Source of the DNA: Lachnospiraceae bacterium
GTDB lineage: Bacteria; Bacillota_A; Clostridia; Lachnospirales; Lachnospiraceae
Reading direction: 5' to 3'
Assembly: GCA_017542725.1 (NCBI GenBank)
Contig: JAFXWR010000316.1
Location: 1 to 11,725 of the forward strand
DNA length: 11,725 bases
Part shown: piece by piece, positions 7,245 through 11,725 of the stretch
Layout: every line of letters begins with the position of its first letter
Numbering within the stretch: the stretch's first letter is position 1
Position numbers and translations under genes: made by a program
Notes under the pieces: generated by a model
What the model was told of the DNA's origin: nothing
The model's input: the letters and a program-made list of their open reading frames with translations, nothing else
Databases searched by the model: none

Positions 7245-7397
7245 TTACTTACCTGATGCTCCGCAAGCTGATGGCTTATTACCTCCATCTCCTGCGCCAC
7301 ATGCTGATGGTTTATTGTCACCATCGCTTGCGCCACATGCAGATGCTTTAAGAGTTGAGCTCTTAGTATTCCAAGCTTTTAAATTTTTAAGTGCCAT
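7245..7397 (-). CDS. ACGX-repeat RiPP precursor peptide
   Basis: A 50-residue peptide. The leader part is about residues 1-18 (MALKNLKAWNTKSSTLKA), basic and without Cys. The core has three repeats of 12, 12 and 8 residues: SACGASDGDNKP, SACGAGDGGNKP and SACGASGK, with Cys21, Cys33 and Cys45 spaced exactly 12 apart. This is the ACGX-repeat type of radical-SAM-modified peptide. There is no signal peptide. The frame is open upstream to 7457, but AAAGGAGG at 7405-7412 sits 7 nt from the ATG at 7395-7397, and the promoter -10 lies at 7429-7434, within that longer frame, so the short form is chosen. Codons are G+C richer than neighbouring genes because of the Gly/Ala/Pro content. No dedicated exporter or protease is seen nearby, so the mature product may act inside the cell; that is inference. 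Confidence 0.88.
   Translation of the reverse strand: MALKNLKAWNTKSSTLKASACGASDGDNKPSACGAGDGGNKPSACGASGK
7248..7343 (-). repeat. Tandem coding repeats (36-bp unit, 2 full copies plus 1 partial) in the peptide core
   Basis: Units 7308-7343, 7272-7307 and the shortened 7248-7271 encode the three SACGA repeats. They are similar but not identical at DNA level: for example CATGCAGATGC, CATGCTGATGG and CAAGCTGATGG on the plus strand. This suggests growth by unit duplication followed by drift. Confidence 0.85.
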
Positions 7398-7428
7398 AAT
7401 TTTTCCTCCTTTATTAAATATAATAAAG

Positions 7429-7457
7429 ATTTTAATCATGTTTAACACATTTGACAA
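7429..7457 (-). promoter_or_regulatory. Promoter of the ACGX/SirTM cluster
   Basis: The minus strand shows TTGTCA (7452-7457), a 17-bp spacer and TAAAAT (7429-7434). The expected start near 7422 gives a 5' leader of about 25 nt containing the strong ribosome binding site of the peptide gene. It is the only good promoter found upstream of the six genes. Confidence 0.65.
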
Positions 7458-7471
7458 GTATACACTTTTTT

Positions 7472-7504
7472 ATTACATAGTTACTTTTTTATTACTATTG
7501 TAAT
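7472..7504. promoter_or_regulatory. Inverted repeat, candidate HxlR operator
   Basis: ATTACATAGT (7472-7481) and ACTATTGTAAT (7494-7504) are inverted copies differing by one inserted base, separated by 12 bp. The repeat lies in the divergent region, 15 bp upstream of the cluster -35 and 46 bp upstream of the regulator -35. HxlR proteins bind as dimers to inverted repeats near their own promoters, so assignment to the adjacent regulator is reasonable but inferred. Confidence 0.4.
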
Positions 7505-7549
7505 TTTATGGGTTATTTGGTTAGAAACATTATAAAAAATATTTTTTTA

Positions 7550-7578
7550 TTGACATTATTTTCATCATACAATAAAAT
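7550..7578 (+). promoter_or_regulatory. Promoter of the HxlR-family regulator gene
   Basis: TTGACA (7550-7555), a 17-bp spacer and TAAAAT (7573-7578) lie about 47 nt upstream of the regulator start codon, a near-consensus sigma-A promoter. The sequence just upstream is A/T tracts that may be bent. Confidence 0.7.
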
Positions 7579-7624
7579 TAAAATATAACATCAAAATTAT
7601 TATATTACATAAGGAGTCAAGTAT

Positions 7625-7948
7625 ATGAAAAAGAAACAAGATTTGCCAGAGTGCCCTGTTGCAACAACTATTGAATTAATCGGAAGTAAGTGGAAATTAT
7701 TAATAATAAAACTTCTTCTTAATAAACCATATCGCTTTAATGAATTAATAAAGACCATTGATGGCATATCTCAAAAAGTTTTAACTGATAGTTTAAGGTC
7801 TATGGAAAGAGATGGGATAATTACAAGAACTATATATGCAGAAGTTCCACCAAGAGTTGAGTATGCTTTATCAAAACTTGGTAACTCACTAAAACCACTA
7901 ATTAATGATATGGCTAAGTGGGGGACTAAATACAAGAATTTGAAATAA
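7625..7948 (+). CDS. HxlR-family winged-helix transcriptional regulator
   Basis: A 107-residue protein of typical HxlR length. Visible family features are ECPV at 9-12, LIGSKWKLLIIKLLL (helix 1), FNELIKTIDGISQKVLTDSLRSMERDGII (recognition helix region) and the wing YAEVPPRVEYALSKLG, followed by a C-terminal dimer helix. Cys10 is at the N-terminal position used for thiol-based sensing in characterised members such as YodB and HypR, which respond to quinones, disulfide stress or hypochlorite. AAGGAG at 7611-7616 is 8 nt from the ATG. It is transcribed away from the peptide/maturase/SirTM cluster, with promoters facing opposite ways, so it likely controls both itself and the cluster. Whether it represses or activates, and the inducing signal, are inferred from the family and not shown by the sequence. 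Confidence 0.93.
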   Translation: MKKKQDLPECPVATTIELIGSKWKLLIIKLLLNKPYRFNELIKTIDGISQKVLTDSLRSMERDGIITRTIYAEVPPRVEYALSKLGNSLKPLINDMAKWGTKYKNLK

Positions 7949-7989
7949 GTTTCTCTGTATCTTTTTCAATTTTCATATACATCAAAGTA

Positions 7990-9186
7990 TTATTTAATTA
8001 TCACACCATTTTTTATCACATGCACTGGCTCTTCGTGATACCAAATTGCTTGCTTTACATCCTTGCAATTTAAAACCACTAGGTCTGCATTTCCACCGGT
8101 AACCATTTCGTGGCCTTTCATATTTAAAACCTTTGCAGCCATAGTAGTAACCATATCATATAATAATTCTATATCTTTATCGCTAACCATCCTAAGTAAA
8201 TGAGCTCCAAGAAATGCAACTTCAAGCATATTGTTTTGACCGAAAGTATAATATGCATCGTTGATATCATCTTGACCAAGTCCAACTGGTATACCTTCTT
8301 TAATTAAATCTTGAACTCTCGCATGTAATGGTCCAGTCTGTGGATCAGAAATCACGCCCATTTTTGCCCTCTTAAGTAGTGCGCAAAGTTTTCTAAATTG
8401 ATTTTCAGGATACAGCATCATTGCACGGCAGTGTTGCCCGGTTGCCCTGCAAAACCATCCCATATCAATCACCTTTTTAATAAGCATTTCAAAGGTTCTT
8501 TCTTCTGCGTCTCCAACATCATCGCAGAGCATAGATATGTCCTTATTATATTTCTTGGCAAGTTCACACATCTTATCAACATGGTCCTGCTCATCTTCAC
8601 GAGTAAATTCAATCCAAGGTATACCACCTACTACATCAGCTCCAATTTTCAATGCTTCTTCCACAAGTTCGTATGCACCCTGCTCTCTCGCCACACCATC
8701 TTGAGGAAATGCTACAACTTCAAGAGTTACTTTATCTTTGTATTCTTCTTTTGCTTTAAGTAATGCTTTTACTCCTTCAAGTTTTGCTTTTGTATCAACA
8801 TCTGCAAATGCTCTTATGTGAGTGTTTCCAAACTTAACTGCAAGGTCAAGTGCCTTTCGAACATTTTTTATTATCCACTTTTCGTCATACTCAGATTTAA
8901 ATTCCGCTGCTGAAGCTATAGATGAAAGTGCATTACTCATTCCACCATTATTGTACTCCTCTATTGCTTTTTGTCCTGCTCTATCGAGAGTATAAACTTT
9001 ATCAAGATGTAAGTGCCCATTTACAAAACTTTCAGTCACAAGCATGCCCTTAGCATCAATCTCTTCATCTCCCTTATCGCTAACTTTCGTAGATATTTCA
9101 TTAATCTTCCCATCTACGATTTTTATTTCTACTAAATCATTTCCTGTCTTTCTTGTTAATGCATTTCTAATTATTAAACTACTCAT
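7990..9186 (-). CDS. Cytosine deaminase-like amidohydrolase with an altered metal site
   Basis: A 398-residue metal-dependent hydrolase closest to the E. coli CodA group. Family blocks include NGHLHLD (ligands His58, His60), VVAFPQDG (Gln162, matching the substrate-contacting Gln of CodA), ADVVGGIPWIEFTRE, TGQHCRAM (His252), GLGQDD (Asp306) and a C-terminal AADLV-like strand closing the composite domain. The CodA segment HCDE, holding a metal-ligand His and the catalytic Glu, reads LCDD here (Leu220, Asp223), so activity on cytosine is uncertain; a related deaminase or amide/hydantoin hydrolase is possible. An upstream in-frame extension to 9204 exists, but AAAGGAG at 9192-9198 lies 5 nt from the ATG at 9184-9186, which is chosen. 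Expression must pass the leader terminator at 9229-9255. The gene converges with hxlR, 41 bp away, and is not in the peptide operon. Confidence 0.85.
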   Translation of the reverse strand: MSSLIIRNALTRKTGNDLVEIKIVDGKINEISTKVSDKGDEEIDAKGMLVTESFVNGHLHLDKVYTLDRAGQKAIEEYNNGGMSNALSSIASAAEFKSEYDEKWIIKNVRKALDLAVKFGNTHIRAFADVDTKAKLEGVKALLKAKEEYKDKVTLEVVAFPQDGVAREQGAYELVEEALKIGADVVGGIPWIEFTREDEQDHVDKMCELAKKYNKDISMLCDDVGDAEERTFEMLIKKVIDMGWFCRATGQHCRAMMLYPENQFRKLCALLKRAKMGVISDPQTGPLHARVQDLIKEGIPVGLGQDDINDAYYTFGQNNMLEVAFLGAHLLRMVSDKDIELLYDMVTTMAAKVLNMKGHEMVTGGNADLVVLNCKDVKQAIWYHEEPVHVIKNGVIIK

Positions 9187-9228
9187 AATTTCTCCTTTCG
9201 GCAAACCTGCCTTAAAACTTAAAATGAC

Positions 9229-9255
9229 AATAAAAAGTCACCATAAATGGTGACT
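9229..9255 (-). terminator. Terminator in the amidohydrolase leader (attenuator)
   Basis: On the minus strand AGTCACCAT pairs with ATGGTGACT around a 2-nt loop and is followed by TTTTTATT, a standard rho-independent terminator. It sits 4 nt after the stop codon of the 8-codon ORF and about 40 nt before the amidohydrolase start, with no promoter in between. Transcription of the gene therefore depends on read-through. Confidence 0.8.
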
Positions 9256-9259
9256 GAAC

Positions 9260-9286
9260 TCAATTTTTTATATATTTTTCTTTCAT
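9260..9286 (-). CDS. Eight-residue leader peptide MKEKYIKN upstream of the amidohydrolase
   Basis: A short ORF (ATG at 9284-9286, TGA at 9260-9262) with a very strong ribosome binding site AAGGAGGT at 9291-9298, 5 nt from the ATG counting from GGAGG. An alternative ATG at 9288-9290 in another frame is too close to that site. The upstream CCTC (9304-9307 region) can pair with GAGG of the binding site. A ribosome finishing this ORF would cover the base of the terminator. The peptide itself has no recognisable function; a role in attenuation is inferred from layout. Confidence 0.5.
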   Translation of the reverse strand: MKEKYIKN

Positions 9287-9338
9287 ACATACCTCCTTAT
9301 TAAAGAGGCTTTATAGTATGAAAAGCTTTTGAAAAATG

Positions 9339-9372
9339 AATTGTGAAGTTTATAAATATATACTTCTCAATT
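9339..9372 (-). ncRNA. 5' hairpin of the amidohydrolase leader RNA
   Basis: On the minus strand AATTGAGAAGT and ACTTCACAATT form an 11-position stem with one A-A mismatch around a 12-nt loop, beginning at the predicted transcription start. With the downstream ORF and terminator it makes a leader of about 185 nt. It does not match a riboswitch class I can recognise. Confidence 0.4.
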
Positions 9373-9378
9373 AGCTTT

Positions 9379-9406
9379 ATTATATCATAAAACAATTATT
9401 TGTCAA
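9379..9406 (-). promoter_or_regulatory. Strong promoter of the amidohydrolase leader
   Basis: The minus strand reads TTGACA (9401-9406), a 16-bp spacer and TGATATAAT, a perfect -10 (9379-9384) with TG extension. It lies about 190 nt upstream of the amidohydrolase start and about 30 nt after the pyrophosphatase stop codon. Confidence 0.75.
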
Positions 9407-9433
9407 TATAAATGAAAAACACATAGTTTATAT

Positions 9434-10732
9434 CTATTGATTAATAAGTGACAAAATATCCGGCAGCAGCTGTTTCTTTCTACTTAACACTCCTGGCATA
9501 TCATATACATTTTTTTCTATTTTTTTATACTGAATATTTTTGTTGAGTTTAAAATCTGTTGTGAGCAGAACACTCGTCTCTTTTATTACATCTGTAATCA
9601 TAAGCATAGCCCAGTTAAGAGAATTTTTTAATCTTACTTCATCGAGTGTCTTTAAATATGCATCTTTGTAACTATCAAGGTCTCTTAATGTTATAACCTC
9701 GCACTGTCCAATACCAACACTCACTCCATTTTCAGCATATATCTTAAAATCAGCTTCTATCTTTTCATTTGCAACTTCAGGTGTAAGTCCTCCCATACTG
9801 CTAAACATTTTCTCTGCAAATTCATTTAAATTCACATTTGCTATTTTTGTTAATTCATTTGCAGTATCTGCATCTGTCTTAGTAGTGGTTGGACTCTTTA
9901 ATATTACCGTGTCAGAAATTAGTCCAGCAAGCAATACTCTTGCCTCTATCTCATTTGGTTTTAAATTATGTTTTAAATACTGCTGATAAACTATTGTGCA
10001 GGTGCTTCCAAGCGGCTCGACATCCATATATATAGGAAGTATGGTTTTTAATGCACCTAGTCTATGGTGGTCAATTATTTCTACGATATTTGCAGTCTCA
10101 AGTCCCTTTATACTTTGTGAAGCCTCGTTGTGATCTACTAATATGACATTATGTTTCGGTGCATCAAGAAAACATCTTCTTGTCACATAGCCAATGTATT
10201 TATTTTCTTCATACACTGGATAGCCTCTTAATTTTGATTTTGTCATTACAGCCTTTGCATCTTCAAATAAATCTGTTGCATCAAATCTCTCTTCCCTCTT
10301 TTTCAAAACATCTTTAATTAGCGGCACTGAATTTATTTTTTTATGTTGCTCTAAATTATGCATAAACCAAAGTGCTATATCATCAATAGTTAAAAGTCCT
10401 ATAAATTCACTCCCATCATAAATAGGGTATGAAGATGGGTTGTCTTCATTATAAAACTTTGATAGTGAGGTGAGTGGCATATTGATATCTATTCTCTCAC
10501 TTGGCTCCAATATAACATCCTTTACAGTTGGATATATATGGTTTTTATAGCGTGGCGCCTCTGCTCCTATACTATCAAAAAACTTTTTAATGCTCTTTGT
10601 TAAACTTCCGATTCGGACAGCTATGTATTCATTTTTGCTGTCAATCTGATTTTTTAAACTTGCATATGCATAGGCACTACATAGACTGTCCATGTCTGGA
10701 TTTTTATGGCCTGTAATATAAATTTTGCTCAT
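9434..10732 (-). CDS. ppaC: CBS-domain manganese-dependent inorganic pyrophosphatase (family II, DHH)
   Basis: A 432-residue cytoplasmic family II pyrophosphatase, hydrolysing pyrophosphate to phosphate. The DHH domain supplies GHKNPDMDS (His9, Asp13, Asp15), VDHNE (199-203), IDHHR (220-224) and SDT (273-275); the DHHA2 domain supplies SRKKQ (417-421) for substrate binding. Between the first and second motifs two CBS domains are inserted (about 70-125 and 138-190, with SYPIYD and GYPVYEENKYIGYVT), which bind adenine nucleotides and regulate activity in characterised enzymes. There is no DRTGG domain between the CBS domains, so it is the shorter type, as in Moorella. A GAAAGGA site lies rather far upstream of the ATG at 10730-10732. 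It is divergent to thrB and has no convincing terminator before the next promoter. Confidence 0.95.
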   Translation of the reverse strand: MSKIYITGHKNPDMDSLCSAYAYASLKNQIDSKNEYIAVRIGSLTKSIKKFFDSIGAEAPRYKNHIYPTVKDVILEPSERIDINMPLTSLSKFYNEDNPSSYPIYDGSEFIGLLTIDDIALWFMHNLEQHKKINSVPLIKDVLKKREERFDATDLFEDAKAVMTKSKLRGYPVYEENKYIGYVTRRCFLDAPKHNVILVDHNEASQSIKGLETANIVEIIDHHRLGALKTILPIYMDVEPLGSTCTIVYQQYLKHNLKPNEIEARVLLAGLISDTVILKSPTTTKTDADTANELTKIANVNLNEFAEKMFSSMGGLTPEVANEKIEADFKIYAENGVSVGIGQCEVITLRDLDSYKDAYLKTLDEVRLKNSLNWAMLMITDVIKETSVLLTTDFKLNKNIQYKKIEKNVYDMPGVLSRKKQLLPDILSLINQ

Positions 10733-10768
10733 TTTCTTCTATAATTCCTTTCATATAATCATTCATAT

Positions 10769-10777
10769 ATTATATCA
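10769..10777 (-). promoter_or_regulatory. Extended -10 promoter for the pyrophosphatase gene
   Basis: The minus strand reads TGATATAAT (perfect -10 with TG extension) about 37 nt upstream of the ppaC start. The -35 region is only a T-tract. Confidence 0.5.
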
Positions 10778-10783
10778 TTTATT

Positions 10784-10814
10784 GAAATAATAAAAAAGGC
10801 ACTTTCATTATTTC
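10784..10814. repeat. Inverted repeat between divergent ppaC and thrB
   Basis: GAAATAAT (10784-10791) and ATTATTTC (10807-10814) are exact inverted copies flanking AAAGG/CTTT-like inner pairing. It lies just upstream of the ppaC -10. It may be an operator shared by the divergent genes or chance in AT-rich DNA. Confidence 0.3.
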
Positions 10815-10846
10815 ATTATTGTCTTTATATTATGGCTTAATTGTTG

Positions 10847-10852
10847 TATAAT
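10847..10852 (+). promoter_or_regulatory. -10 element of the thrB promoter
   Basis: A perfect TATAAT lies 21 nt before the thrB ATG, giving a very short 5' leader. The hexamer 17 bp upstream is only TTTATA, a weak -35. GAGGTG at 10860-10865 is the ribosome binding site. Confidence 0.5.
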
Positions 10853-10873
10853 AAAGTACGAGGTGTAAAGTTT

Positions 10874-11725
10874 ATGATTAAGTTTAAAGTTCCAGCTACA
10901 TCAGCCAATGTCGGTCCAGGTTTTGACTGCTTTGGTCTTGCATATTCATTTTATAATGAATATAAAATTGAAAAATCAAATCACATGCTTATAGAGGGCT
11001 GCGACCCTGCCCACACAACAAAAGACAATATTTTTAATGTAGCATTTAATGCTACAATGAAGAAGTTAAAAAAGAAAGGCTCATATCATGTCTACTATAA
11101 GCCAAATATTCCAGCAAGCAGAGGACTCGGTTCATCAGCAAGTGTAATTGTAGCTGGATGTAAAACTGCAAATCTACTTTATGGCGGCATTAAAAAACTT
11201 AGTGACGATGAGATATTCCAAATTGCATCAAAAATTGAAGGTCATCCTGACAATGTGGCTCCAGCAATATTTGGTGGCCTCACTGCTTCTACAAAACTAC
11301 TTGATGGAACTTTTTATCATAAAAAATTTAAAGTATCAAAGAGGCTTCATTTCACTGTTTTAATTCCTGATTTCAAAACTTCGACTGAAATGGCAAGGAA
11401 ACTTTTACCAAAAAAATACAAAAAGGAAGAGGCTGTGGCAATGCTTTCTCACTCAGTGCTTATGATAGAAGCTCTTCAAAGCGGTGATTTTAATTTACTT
11501 AAGACAGTTTGTAAAGATTATATTCACGAGCCGTATAGAAAAAAATTAATAAAAGACTATAATTACATAAAGAAAAATGTAGAAAAAAATGGCGATGCAA
11601 TGCTACTTATATCAGGCTCGGGTCCTACACTGCTCATCATTTCAAAAAATAAAAATTTTGGCAAGAAACTGAAACTAAAAAACACTAAGGCAAACTGGGT
11701 GATAAAACCGATGAGGATAGAAAAA
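10874..11725 (+). CDS. thrB: Homoserine kinase, partial
   Basis: A GHMP-family kinase that phosphorylates homoserine in threonine synthesis. 284 codons are present and the frame is open at the window edge; the usual length is about 300, so only a short C-terminal part is missing. Visible motifs are VPATSANVGPGFDCFGLA (6-23), the ATP-binding loop PASRGLGSSAS (80-90), EGHPDNVAPAIFGG (122-135) and the C-terminal SGSGPTLL. The ATG at 10874-10876 has GAGGTG 8 nt upstream. It is transcribed away from ppaC. Neighbouring hom or thrC genes, which often accompany thrB, are not in the window but could lie downstream. Confidence 0.95.
   Translation, partial: MIKFKVPATSANVGPGFDCFGLAYSFYNEYKIEKSNHMLIEGCDPAHTTKDNIFNVAFNATMKKLKKKGSYHVYYKPNIPASRGLGSSASVIVAGCKTANLLYGGIKKLSDDEIFQIASKIEGHPDNVAPAIFGGLTASTKLLDGTFYHKKFKVSKRLHFTVLIPDFKTSTEMARKLLPKKYKKEEAVAMLSHSVLMIEALQSGDFNLLKTVCKDYIHEPYRKKLIKDYNYIKKNVEKNGDAMLLISGSGPTLLIISKNKNFGKKLKLKNTKANWVIKPMRIEK

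Noticed and set aside
7398..7457. Longer version of the peptide, starting at 7457
   Set aside because: The extension would overlap the predicted promoter and lacks a ribosome binding site, whereas the ATG at 7397 has an ideal one.
7471..7611. Direct repeat TATTACATA at 7471-7479 and 7603-7611
   Set aside because: Nine bases in very AT-rich DNA can recur by chance, and the second copy overlaps the hxlR ribosome binding site region without symmetry.
8398..8763. 121-codon open frame on the plus strand opposite the amidohydrolase
   Set aside because: It is antisense to a clear family gene, has no recognisable domain or ribosome binding site, and its composition is that of a shadow frame.
9187..9406. 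Purine, preQ1 or T-box type riboswitch ahead of the amidohydrolase
   Set aside because: None of the conserved core sequences of these classes is present, so only a generic attenuator is reported.
9407..9433. Possible terminator after ppaC (ATAG ... CTAT then TTTTT on the minus strand)
   Set aside because: The stem is only 4 bp and A/T-rich, too weak to support a call.
10804..10819. Tandem TTCATTAT copies between ppaC and thrB
   Set aside because: Only two 8-bp units in AT-rich spacer; no support for a functional repeat.

Overview
The window is AT-rich DNA (roughly one third G+C by eye) with strong AGGAGG-type ribosome binding sites, TATAAT/TTGACA-type promoters and rho-independent terminators. 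Together with the gene content (short-form CstA, CBS-regulated family II pyrophosphatase, an ACGX-type peptide/radical SAM pair, a class M sirtuin) this points to an anaerobic low-GC Firmicute, most likely class Clostridia. No rRNA, tRNA, CRISPR, IS element or phage gene is visible.

Layout. (1) 1-1215, minus: 5' part of cstA, a membrane transporter cut by the window edge. (2) 1314-2423, minus: a membrane-anchored HAD phosphatase with its own promoter, an upstream 16-bp palindrome and a strong terminator. (3) 2601-7397, minus: a tightly packed six-gene cluster, in order of transcription: a 50-residue peptide with three SACGA repeats; a radical SAM/SPASM maturase; a zinc-independent MDR oxidoreductase; a DUF1848-type protein with a C-terminal CxxxCxxC cluster; a zinc-containing macrodomain ADP-ribosyl hydrolase; and a class M sirtuin (SirTM-type ADP-ribosyltransferase). 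A divergent HxlR-family regulator (7625-7948, plus) sits across a 227-bp intergenic region with a good promoter in each direction and an inverted repeat between them. (4) 7990-9186, minus: a cytosine-deaminase-like amidohydrolase with a replaced metal ligand, preceded by a leader containing a strong promoter, an 8-codon ORF and a terminator. (5) 9434-10732, minus: CBS-domain inorganic pyrophosphatase. (6) 10874 to the end, plus: homoserine kinase ThrB, cut by the window edge.

The standout is region 3. A ribosomally made, radical-SAM-modified peptide (RiPP) of the ACGX type appears to share one operon with the SirTM/Zn-macrodomain pair that adds and removes ADP-ribose. The pair is known from operons where its target is the lipoylated carrier GcvH-L and the response is to oxidative stress. 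No GcvH-L or lipoate ligase gene is seen here; a peptide maturation module and a second Fe-S-type protein (DUF1848) occupy the operon instead, under a likely cysteine-sensing HxlR regulator. The inference is that this is a redox-responsive cluster coupling peptide modification with reversible ADP-ribosylation. Which protein or peptide is ADP-ribosylated cannot be read from the sequence.

The remaining genes are metabolic or transport genes with their own promoters and no visible functional link to the central cluster.
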